A stretch of 25,736 nucleotides of DNA, from the NCBI GenBank assembly GCA_025464925.1, contig JAODMS010000150.1:1-25736 (forward strand). The letters run 5' to 3'. Under the pieces are notes generated by a model. That model was not told the origin of the DNA. It worked only from the letters and a program-made list of their open reading frames with translations, and made no database searches. The position numbers and the translations under genes were made by a program. This DNA is from Arthrobacter sp. (GTDB lineage Bacteria; Actinomycetota; Actinomycetes; Actinomycetales; Micrococcaceae). Shown in pieces: positions 8,142-14,750 of this stretch; position 1 is the stretch's first letter, and every line of letters begins with the position of its first letter.

Positions 8142-8687
8142 TCAGCTGGGCTGCCTTTGGCCGGTGGAACGGTATCGGCGAACCAGCCGTCGAGTATGAA
8201 AGGCCGCCAGCAACCCCGCGATTGTGGAGAGGCTGGCCCCGACTCCTGCCAGCGCCAGACCGGTTGTCCCCAGGACACAGGACGCCGGGACGGTGTAAAC
8301 GACCGTCACCGCAGCTGCTCCTAATCCGGCAGTAAGCGCGCGCGGCAGCACGACGGATGAGGACATAGTGGCTTCAACCCAAAGTGCCGCTACGGAACCG
8401 GCACCCGTTGCCAGCCCGGCAATGGCTCCAACGATGAGCCCAAGCATGGCCATGAAAAATATCTGGCCGCCATTCATGCCCCATGGCCCAAACTGCTCCG
8501 GATACAGGAGGGCCTGAACGGTCGACATTCCCGATATGCCCCCGCTGATGCACCCGCCCAGCAGAGCACCGGTGGAAACAGCCCGAACCAGGAGCGGCAA
8601 CCCTACTGTCTTTACATTTCGCGCAGCTGCCGGACCCATATTCGATACACTAGCGGAAGGCTTAGGACAGGCAATGCCATCTGCCAC
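8142..8687 (-). CDS. Hypothetical multi-pass membrane protein
   Basis: The 181-residue product is rich in Gly, Ala and Val with about four hydrophobic segments (near residues 30-52, 74-96, 112-138 and 140-162) and a basic tail (HTRRLVRRYRSTGQRQ). I recognise no family. It is convergent with the nuclease gene. The GTG at 8687 lacks a ribosome-binding site; the in-frame ATG at codon 17 (8639) is an alternative start that leaves the membrane segments intact. Function unknown. Confidence 0.5.
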   Translation of the reverse strand: MADGIACPKPSASVSNMGPAAARNVKTVGLPLLVRAVSTGALLGGCISGGISGMSTVQALLYPEQFGPWGMNGGQIFFMAMLGLIVGAIAGLATGAGSVAALWVEATMSSSVVLPRALTAGLGAAAVTVVYTVPASCVLGTTGLALAGVGASLSTIAGLLAAFHTRRLVRRYRSTGQRQPS

Positions 8688-9016
8688 CGCTTCTGTCTGA
8701 GTGATGTTCTAAGGAATTGGCCTGTAGGGATATGCCCCCTTTCCTCAACTGACGCCCAGCGCAGCGACTCGAAGAAACCCAAGCCATTTACACCGAAAGC
8801 CGGCCACATTTTCCGGTGGCACGGAACGCGGAACGCGGAACGTTGCGCGGCAGCTCGTGGCTCCGATGGACCGTTCCTTGCTCTCGCCGCTGGTCATGTA
8901 CCAATACAAGGACTCTCAATAGACACCTGTCCACAGAATGCCCCGGGGATTCCCGACTGAGCCTTGTAAGCAACTACTGGCCATCCGACGCGAGAACGAG
9001 GGCCTATGCTTTTCTA
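8688..9016. other. Intergenic stretch with a short tandem repeat
   Basis: This region between the divergent membrane-protein gene and lsr2 holds no convincing gene. The only notable structure is CGGAACG repeated three times in perfect tandem at 8822-8842. No clear promoter boxes were found. Confidence 0.5.
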
Positions 9017-9328
9017 ATGGCACAAAGAGTAATAACCCTTTTGGAAGATGACTTCGACGGTTCTGAGGCAAGTGAGACAATTCTGTTTGCCCTTGACGGC
9101 GCCGAATATGCAATCGATCTCAATGATGCCCATGCAGGCGAACTGCGTGAAGTATTCAGCCGCTTTACCAAAGCGGCCCGGAAGGCCGGCGGGCGGGCCC
9201 GGACGGCCCGTCCCGTTGCCTCCAATGCCCGCGAAGTCCGGCTGTGGGCGGCCGGCCAGGGCCTGCAGGTCAACACCCGCGGCCGTATCCAGGCCGACAT
9301 TATGGAAAAGTACGAAGCCGCACACTAA
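9017..9328 (+). CDS. lsr2: Lsr2-family nucleoid-associated protein
   Basis: The 103-residue protein has the normal Lsr2 length and layout. The N-terminal oligomerisation strand-helix unit starts AQRVITLLEDDFDGSEA and continues through AEYAIDLNDAHAGELREVF. A basic linker (about 54-66) leads to the C-terminal DNA-binding domain VRLWAAGQGLQVNTRGRIQADIMEKYEAAH, whose RGR (88-90) inserts into the AT-rich minor groove. Lsr2 is the actinobacterial H-NS analogue that silences AT-rich foreign DNA. A copy beside horizontally acquired genes, including the AT-rich SIR2 gene, could be an accessory paralogue that quiets this island. The ATG at 9017 gives the canonical N-terminus; longer in-frame starts exist upstream. 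Confidence 0.92.
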   Translation: MAQRVITLLEDDFDGSEASETILFALDGAEYAIDLNDAHAGELREVFSRFTKAARKAGGRARTARPVASNAREVRLWAAGQGLQVNTRGRIQADIMEKYEAAH

Positions 9329-9407
9329 AGGCCGTACCACCCCGGATCCGGAGTTCACCGGCTGATACAGGCCTGGCTAAGCCATCCGAGCGCCGCCCAG
9401 GATAAAC

Positions 9408-9449
9408 AAGCGAGGCCAGAACCTGTTCGGGTTCTGGCCTCGCTTTTGT
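9408..9449. terminator. Strong Rho-independent terminator, probably bidirectional
   Basis: A 16-bp perfect stem (9408-9423 with 9430-9445, AAGCGAGGCCAGAACC and its complement) encloses a six-base loop and is followed by TTTTGTTT-type sequence. On the minus strand it is also followed by a T-containing run. It lies between lsr2 and the convergent recombinase fragment and can serve both. Confidence 0.9.
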
Positions 9450-9466
9450 TTAATACCAGGATGCGG

Positions 9467-9934
9467 TTACGTCGGCTTCGCAGTGCGGTCTGTCCTCAGG
9501 TACTGGTAAAGGGTCTCGCGGCTGATCCCGAATTCGCGGGCCCGCCCGGTCTTCTGCTCCCCCGCCCCGGCCCGGCGCCGCAGCTCCGCTGCCTGCTCGG
9601 GCAAAAGGGCTTTCCGGCGCCCGCGGTAGGCTCCGCGCGCCTTGGCCAGGGTGATGCCCTCGCGCTGGCGTTCCCCGATCAGGGCCCGCTCGAACTCGGC
9701 GAAGGCCCCCATGACCGAGAGCATCAGGTTCGCCATCGGCGAGTCCTCCCCGGTGAACACCAGGTGTTCCTTGACGAACTCGATCCGCACCCCCTTTTTC
9801 GTCAGCTTCTGGACCAGGGACCGGAGGTCATCGAGGTTCCGGGCGAGCCGGTCCATGCTGTGCACCAGCAGGGTGTCCCCGTCCCGGAGGAAGCGCAGCA
9901 ACTCCTCCAGCTGGGCAACGAAGTCCGGGCCCCG
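9467..9934 (-). pseudogene. Serine recombinase lacking its N-terminus
   Basis: About 147 residues match the full recombinase at 12134-12694 at roughly 90% identity from QLEELLRFLRDGDTL to LYQYLRT. The first 45 or so residues, including the catalytic serine motif, are missing. Upstream of Gln the reading frame continues into unrelated sequence (ARGPDFVA), so the break lies near 9932-9912. The retained part has SMDRLARNLDD, the FAEFERALIGERQREG helix and the C-terminal helix-turn-helix (REFGISRETLYQYL). It is presumed inactive for strand cleavage but could still bind DNA if translated. Confidence 0.8.
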
Positions 9935-10062
9935 GGCAGGCAGACAAAACGACCCTTCAGTCGCTCGGTGTGCTGGCTGTCTACCCGGGACCCTAATCCC
10001 CTCGGAGCGGCGTCAGCCGCAGGGCGAAGCCGGTGCAATCCGCGCGTCCACGATACTCCATA

Positions 10063-10090
10063 TGGAACCCCGTCCCAGCGGGGGTGTTCG
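10063..10090. terminator. Hairpin after the lipoprotein gene
   Basis: GGAACCCCG pairs imperfectly with CGGGGGTGTTC around a short loop, directly beyond the stop codon at 10091 on the minus strand. There is no U-tract, so terminator function is uncertain. Confidence 0.35.
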
Positions 10091-10732
10091 TTAGAACGTG
10101 TACTCGAAGCCGCCGCTGATTCCGGACTTGAGAACCAGAATGCCGTGAGCGGCCGGAACGTCCAGCACCACCTTGGCGGTAATTTTTTCAGCCGGCCCCA
10201 TGCCGTCACTCGGGAATGTCTCAGAGTCGGGGATGCAGGAGTAGGTGGCGACGGTGCTCAGGTTGCCGTTGAACGTCGTGCCGGTGGCCGGGTCGATGAA
10301 CTTGAAGTCGTGGCCACTCAGCGAGTAGTTCGGGTAGCTGTCCTCGGCCAGCTCGGGCGTGGTTTCAACGGCGATGTCCACGACAATGATGTTCCCGTTT
10401 TCTGCCGGCCGCGAGTATTCCTCAGTGCACGTAATCGGGGTAATGGCGTTTACCGTGAACTTGGTTGTGACCTTCTTGCTGGCCCCATCGGAGATTGTGC
10501 CAATGTCGCCACCCTCCATCATGAGGTTGCCGCGGGGGGACTTCTTGACGCTCTCCTGCTTCGCGGTCGGCGTCGGTGTGCTCTTGACCACGGGGGCGGA
10601 GCTCGGCGCGGTGACCGGAGTCTCGCCCGGCTTGGACTCCCCCGGCTTAGCCGCGTCGGCGCTGGAGCCACAGGCGGTGAGGGAAAGACCCATAGTTGCA
10701 ATAAGGGCCAGAGATCCAAGGGATCGCTTCAT
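10091..10732 (-). CDS. Secreted lipoprotein, DUF4352-like
   Basis: This 213-residue lipoprotein has a signal peptide MKRSLGSLALIATMGLS and lipobox LTAC with Cys21 as the lipidated residue. A Pro/Ser/Thr/Lys-rich linker (about 24-70) leads to a beta-rich domain (about 80-213) that contains two Cys (in ITCTEEY and YSCIPD) able to form a disulfide. The arrangement resembles actinobacterial lipoproteins with DUF4352-type immunoglobulin-like domains, but the match is by general layout only. The ATG at 10732 is well supported: GAAAGG lies seven bases upstream. A perfect 7-bp inverted repeat (GTGAGAC, 16 bases, GTCTCAC) sits 31 bases upstream of the start and could be an operator. Substrate or partner unknown. 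Confidence 0.75.
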   Translation of the reverse strand: MKRSLGSLALIATMGLSLTACGSSADAAKPGESKPGETPVTAPSSAPVVKSTPTPTAKQESVKKSPRGNLMMEGGDIGTISDGASKKVTTKFTVNAITPITCTEEYSRPAENGNIIVVDIAVETTPELAEDSYPNYSLSGHDFKFIDPATGTTFNGNLSTVATYSCIPDSETFPSDGMGPAEKITAKVVLDVPAAHGILVLKSGISGGFEYTF

Positions 10733-10762
10733 AGAGGTACCTTTCAGGTGCGTGTGTTACGC

Positions 10763-10792
10763 GTGAGACGTGTGATGACTGAATAGTCTCAC
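10763..10792. promoter_or_regulatory. Inverted repeat upstream of the lipoprotein gene
   Basis: GTGAGAC at 10763-10769 and GTCTCAC at 10786-10792 are perfect inverse copies 16 bases apart. This is a typical size for a dimeric-regulator operator. It shares the TGAGAC hexamer with the repeats near the serine recombinase at 6.0 kb. Confidence 0.4.
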
Positions 10793-10900
10793 GGCGCGCA
10801 AAAGGAACACCAAATTACGTTCCCACACCGACGTTTTGGCGCGCCCAGCCATCTGACGTATAGGCACGCGAGTATCAGCGACGAACAGTATATTTACGAC

Positions 10901-11139
10901 ATGCCTCTATCCCCGGTTGAACTCCTAACTGCCGAAGTCTTTCCGACCATGTCGGGCAGCAACGGTGAGTCCTATATGCGAATCGACGACTGGACAACCC
11001 CCGTTACTTACTTTGTGGGGCGTAATGGCAGCGGAAAATCTAAGGCAGCCAACCTGATCGCCAAGAAAGATTCAAGTAGCCTCTATCTCTCTACGGACCG
11101 TTTGCTAGGAGTCATGTCCGTCAATTCAACCCCGACGGG
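10901..11139 (+). pseudogene. AAA-family ATPase, N-terminal fragment
   Basis: The first 80 residues of an ATPase remain, with a clear Walker A motif FVGRNGSGKSKAAN near 38-51 after a beta strand (TTPVTYFVG). The frame runs into an IS3-type terminal repeat at 11140 and stops soon after. The remainder of the same gene probably resumes at about 11319, but the middle, including Walker B, is gone. Proteins of this type often pair with nuclease domains in defence systems; that role is only suggested here. No ribosome-binding site is visible at ATG 10901. Confidence 0.7.
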
Positions 11140-11318
11140 TGAACCGTACCGGGTTTTAGGCCGTCTTCTTGCTGGTGGCCTCGTCGTCTGACGAGGCATC
11201 TATTTGAGCATAGTAGTTCTGCTCGAACTCGTCGGGCGGGATCATGGCCAAGGTGCTGTGCAGCCGCTCTGTGTTGTACCAGTGGACCCAGTTCATGGTC
11301 GCCTTCTCCACATCCGCC
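11140..11318 (-). mobile_element. IS3-family element remnant (OrfB C-terminus plus right end)
   Basis: The minus strand from 11317 to 11156 encodes the C-terminus of an IS3-type integrase-core transposase: WVHWYNTERLHSTLAMIPPDEFEQNYYA, then an acidic tail and a stop. Beyond the stop, 11157-11140 reads AAAACCCGGTACGGTTCA, ending in TCA as expected for an IS3-family terminal repeat. The rest of the element is missing. It interrupts the ATPase gene. Confidence 0.8.
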
Positions 11319-11838
11319 AACCGATCTCAATCCCACAGGTAGCGGGCCTGTGGGCCGCCGTGACAAGCTGCTTGAGGTATGGAGAGCTGAAGGTCTATGG
11401 CTCCATCCTCAGGGAACCCTGGAAGACGTCCTGGGGATAGAAAAGGGAAAGGCGGAACCCGACGTCGCTGCGGCTGTTATCGGGGACATTGACGCTGTTA
11501 GCGACTGGTGCGCATTCGAACTAGATCCACGTGGCGAACTGGAGCATCTTTTGGGTGCAGCGGTGGAGCGCATAGCGAGTGCCATCAACCACGCGCAGGG
11601 GATAGATCCTTCTGCTTCTTTCAATCGTCCAGTGGGCACCACTTCATCCATAGATGAAAAACTCGTCAACATTCAGCCCTTGTCGGAAGGCCGCTATCGA
11701 TTGACGGTGAAGCTTCCAGCAGAGTTTGCTGGATATTGGATGGACTTTGACCGTGACACATCCTCCAATGACATGCGCCTAGAATCACCGCAGCTACCAG
11801 AGACTGAGGCGGCCAAGAATGCCCTAGTAGCTCTGTGA
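11319..11838 (+). pseudogene. AAA-family/OLD-like ATPase, C-terminal fragment
   Basis: An open frame runs from the IS3 remnant to the stop at 11838 (NPTGSGPVGRRDKLLEVWRAEGLW, then a segment ending GDIDAVSDWCAFELD and a C-terminal beta-rich tail). The RAEGLWLHPQGTLEDVLG stretch resembles the end of TOPRIM-type domains in OLD-family ATPase-nucleases. Together with 10901-11139 it is best read as one gene split by an IS insertion and a deletion of its centre. A GTG at 11350 could start translation but has no ribosome-binding site. The OLD relation is tentative. Confidence 0.5.
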
Positions 11839-12133
11839 TCGTCAGAGGCACTGAGTCAACCACTCAGGACCCTCGGGCCTGATGGATCCACCAGCCCGCC
11901 GGCTCAGCCACTTCCTCCATAACGGGTTCTGTCCTCGATCCGACGTCACGGAATCACGCAAGGACTTTCAGGCTCTCAAGTCGGCCGATGCGCCCGATGC
12001 CTGCAGCGCGGCGCACGAAATAGACGAACCAGATACCACCGACCGCGCTGATTTGCCCCGCACCGATTATTTAGGCAAGAGATTGAGCATCCCGAGGATC
12101 TTCCAGGCAGCAGCTGTGCCGATGGAAAGTGCG

Positions 12134-12694
12134 TCAGCTCTCTGTCCTGAGGTACTGGTAGAGGGTTTCGCGGCTGATGCCGAATTCGCGCGCGAGCCCG
12201 GTCTTCTGCTCCCCGGCGCCGGCCCGACGCCGCAGCTCCCCCGCCTGTTCGGGCGAGAGGGCTTTTTTGCGGCCGCGGTAGGCGCCGCGGGCCTTGGCCA
12301 GGGTGATCCCCTCGCGCTGGCGTTCCCCGATCAGGGCCCGTTCGAACTCGGCGAAGGCCCCCATCACCGAGAGCATCAGGTTCGCCAGCGGGGAATCCTC
12401 CCCCGTGAAGACCAGCTGTTCCTTCACGAATTCAATCCGCACCCCCTTCCTCGTCAGCCTCTGCACCAGGGACCGCAGGTCATCGAGGTTCCGGGCCAGC
12501 CGGTCCATGCTGTGCACCACCAGGGTGTCGCCGTCCCGGAGAAAGCGCAGCAGCTCCTCCAGCTGCGGGCGTTTCGTGTCCTTGCCGGAGGCCTTGTCCG
12601 TGAAGACCCTTTCCAGCTGAATCCCCTCGAGCTGGCGGCCGGTGTTCTGGTCCAGGCTGCTGACCCTGATGTATCCGATGCGCTGCCCGGCCAT
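12134..12694 (-). CDS. Serine recombinase (Tn3-resolvase family)
   Basis: This complete 186-residue resolvase has the catalytic IGYIRVSS motif (Arg10, Ser12), the HSMDRLARNLDDL active-site segment (Arg65, Arg68), the MGAFAEFERALIGERQREG long helix and a C-terminal helix-turn-helix (REFGISRETLYQYLR). The ATG at 12694 has AAGGAA six bases upstream. It would resolve cointegrates at a neighbouring res site; candidate arms lie at 12716-12784. No Tn3-type transposase is present. Its truncated near-copy at 9467-9934 shows that this gene family has been duplicated nearby. The preceding 295 bases (11839-12133) hold no recognised gene. Confidence 0.92.
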   Translation of the reverse strand: MAGQRIGYIRVSSLDQNTGRQLEGIQLERVFTDKASGKDTKRPQLEELLRFLRDGDTLVVHSMDRLARNLDDLRSLVQRLTRKGVRIEFVKEQLVFTGEDSPLANLMLSVMGAFAEFERALIGERQREGITLAKARGAYRGRKKALSPEQAGELRRRAGAGEQKTGLAREFGISRETLYQYLRTES

Positions 12695-12715
12695 GATGCG
12701 TTCCTTTACGAAAAG

Positions 12716-12784
12716 TGTCAGGTTGAACCCTAAGACCCCTACACCCGGGTGTCAAGAAAGCAGGAAAGCGACCCTAGCTTGACA
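12716..12784. promoter_or_regulatory. Candidate res site upstream of the resolvase
   Basis: TGTCA occurs at 12716-12720 and 12750-12754, and TGACA at 12780-12784. TGTCAAG (12750-12756) and CTTGACA (12778-12784) form a perfect 7-bp inverted repeat spanning 35 bases, close to the size of a resolvase subsite. Position directly upstream of the gene fits a res/operator role. Confidence 0.45.
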
Positions 12785-12889
12785 TGACGGCGCACCGCTT
12801 CCCTGACGTCCGGTTGGGGTATGCCCTAACCGGACGGTCAGAAACGTTCCCCCACCCCTGTTGACCAACTTTGATATCGGACTCGGATT

Positions 12890-13744
12890 CTGACCCCAGG
12901 GAAGCTGAGCAGGATTTGGGAGTCGGGGTGGGCGAGGAAGGCCTCCTCGACCGCGATGCTGAGCTGGTCGATGGCTTGGCAGGCAGCATCGAGAAGGAGC
13001 AAAAGCCCGGAAACCTGCTGGCCCATGGCGTCTTCGACGGCCTGGGGCTGGCGGGCGTGGTCACCTCGAAGGATGAGCTTGATTCGCTGGGCCTGGGCGG
13101 CGATGCCGCGGGAGCGGCCCGCGCGGCGCAGTGCTGCTTCGATCCGGGCGGTGCTGAGCCGGGCGGCGGCGCCCGGGGTGGGTGCGATGCGCAGAAGTTC
13201 CCTGGTTTCGGGGCGGGCGAGCCCGTTCTGCCATACCGAGCCGGCTTGAAGGAGCGCCGGGTAGAACTGGCGCAGCACGGAGCGGAGCTGGTTGGCGGTC
13301 TGCTGACGTGCCCAGACCGCATCCTGCTGGGCACGGGGCCAGGACGGTGATCGCCCTTGCCTGATCGGTATCCGCAGGGAGAGGGCGATGTGCATGGGCG
13401 TCGGTGCGAAGGATGTTCGCCAGCACCAGGGCATCCCCCGGATCGGAGTTCTTCTTCGAGACCCCGTGCCTGTCGCGGTAGCGTGCCGCCGAGAGCGGAT
13501 TGACCGCGTAAATCTTCCTGGTGCCAGCGCGAAGGGCCGCGACGAGGAGGCCATGGCTGGTTTCGATCGCCACCGGGACAGGGTCCTCGGGTAAGTCCCC
13601 GTGCTCGGCGAGCAGCTCCATCAAGGCCCGGTAGCCTGCAGCGTCATCGGTGATGCGGCGTTTGGCGAGCAGATCGCCGGCACTGTTGATGATCGCAATG
13701 TCGTGGTGGCCCTCGGCCCAATCGATCCCGCAGTAGAGGTCCAA
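12890..13744 (-). pseudogene. IS110-family transposase, frameshifted and C-terminally truncated
   Basis: From the TTG at 13744 (GAGGAG six bases upstream) the frame reads LYCGIDWAEGHHDIAIIN and keeps the DEDD acidic residues: Asp in GIDWA, Glu in VAIETSHG, and the Asp pair in KKNSDPGDALVLANILRTD. Around 13335-13338 a GGGG run on the plus strand has one base too many. Removing it would join ARAITVLA to RAQQDAVWARQQTANQLRS in the next frame, which then runs through HPDSQILLSFPGV. There the family's C-terminal Transposase_20 domain should follow, but the sequence diverges at about 12895. The element is dead. The upstream non-coding end of IS110 elements often encodes a guide (bridge) RNA. Confidence 0.85.
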
Positions 13745-14064
13745 TCTGTACTCCTCGCAGTCAATGTGTGTTCTGTTCCCGGGCGTGCCAGTTCGGATCA
13801 CGCGGCGCCCTAATTCCAAGACTCGAGGGTCTGCCATCTCACCAGCCGTTCGTGAAACGAGTCCACTTCGGGCGCCCCGGTCTGACCAAGAGCTCTAAGG
13901 CTCCCGGAGGAAAGAGGGGTCATCCCGCAGCCTGCACGCACCACGAGAACCAAGTACCACACCAGCAGCCAGAGGTTCCGCTGCCACGCGGCCGCAGAAC
14001 CTGGTCGGCAAACACCCAGAGGGCATCTACCGGCTAATTCAGGGTCTGCGGCACAAGCGCACCG

Positions 14065-14122
14065 GAACGCGCCGCTCTTCGTCGAGGATTCAAAGACCCA
14101 AGAGCGCCGAGGGCGTCGCACC
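14065..14122. repeat. 58-bp direct repeat, copy 1
   Basis: The unit begins GAACGCGCCGCTCT and ends GGCGTCGCACC. The second copy at 14152-14209 differs at three positions. Copy-to-copy spacing is 87 bases. Confidence 0.9.
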
Positions 14123-14151
14123 AGGGTTCTGCGGCACAGCCGCACAAGCCA

Positions 14152-14209
14152 GAACGCGCCGCTCTGCGTCGAGGATTCAAAGACCCAAGAGCGCCGTAGG
14201 CGTCGCACC
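14152..14209. repeat. 58-bp direct repeat, copy 2, flanked by a 15-bp inverted repeat
   Basis: This copy is bracketed by a perfect inverted pair: GGGTTCTGCGGCACA at 14124-14138 and its complement at 14217-14231. A related GGGTCTGCGGCACA lies before copy 1 at 14042, and another GCCGCAGAACC at 13991. The block looks like an interspersed palindromic element rather than coding DNA. Confidence 0.9.
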
Positions 14210-14630
14210 CGCGGCTTGTGCCGCAGAACCCCGAAGACAGCCCCCGGCAAGCCAACCGATATGACCCGCGAGAGCCGCTTACCAACGAATTAGGAGGGGC
14301 TGGACGGGCCGGAGTGGACACGTACAATCCGTCAGGGCAGCAACCAAAAACGGTAATACTGGAAGTGGTTTTGAGCCAGTGTGACTCATCATAAAACTGA
14401 CGTGCTTTCCGGCGCTGTCTTTCCAACGATCTGTCCACCGGCTCAAGGTCCGTCGATGGGGTGGTGAGCCATGCCGTGCACGACGCCGTGCGTACTGGTC
14501 TGGTCGAACATCGCCGATGGGTCGGTCGTGAAGGGTCCGGACGCCATCGGGCTGACGTCGAGGCCCTGCACAAGGAGCGGTCCGGCCGGGAAGGAGCGCC
14601 GGTGCTGGATTCGGGATTTTCGAGGGCTAG

Positions 14631-14657
14631 GTTAATGAAAAACGGTCATTCCGGTAT
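14631..14657 (+). promoter_or_regulatory. Possible SigB/SigF-type promoter
   Basis: GTTA, 17 bases, CGGTAT resembles the actinobacterial general-stress consensus GTTT, 15-17 bases, GGGTAT, with two mismatches in ten. It lies about 95 bases upstream of the first partner-switching gene, where self-regulation by a stress sigma factor would be natural. Motif evidence only. Confidence 0.35.
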
Positions 14658-14750
14658 TTTTTCCCACGGCTTCCGGGTCTGGGACAGAGCGGCGTCCTCG
14701 ACAGAGCATGCACAGTATTCTTGAGGATAACGGCCATGGGAGGACGCTAA

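Larger units (their letters stand above)
13745..14750. other. 1 kb without a convincing gene, IS110 flank plus repeats
   Basis: The first 300 bases are the 5' flank of the IS110 transposase and could include the element's left end and its non-coding RNA region. One possible fold there is CCCT and AGGG around 13808-13829 on the minus strand. Positions 14041-14231 hold a duplicated, hairpin-forming repeat. From 14232 to 14630 I recognise nothing coding on either strand. The last 120 bases contain a possible stress-sigma promoter for the GAF-SpoIIE gene. Confidence 0.5.

Noticed and set aside
9446..10786. Long plus-strand open frame of 446 codons
   Set aside because: It is antisense to the recombinase fragment and the lipoprotein gene, has Pro/Gly/Arg-rich low-complexity content, and no family signal. 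It is a GC-rich shadow.
11882..12733. Plus-strand open frame of 283 codons
   Set aside because: It is the antisense shadow of the intact serine recombinase at 12134-12694. The same shadow pattern appears opposite the truncated copy.
12855..12894. Programmed frameshift in the IS110 transposase
   Set aside because: The reading-frame break is at 13335-13338, not here, and is a single extra base. IS110 elements do not normally need frameshifting and the C-terminal domain is missing, so decay is the simpler explanation.
14041..14231. Possible CRISPR array
   Set aside because: There are only two long repeats (58 bp) with one 29-base spacer, themselves part of inverted repeats, and no cas genes.
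13810..14573. Overlapping minus-strand frames of 146 and 179 codons
   Set aside because: They run through the 58-bp repeats in different frames and repeat the same short peptides. They have no family match and no ribosome-binding site.
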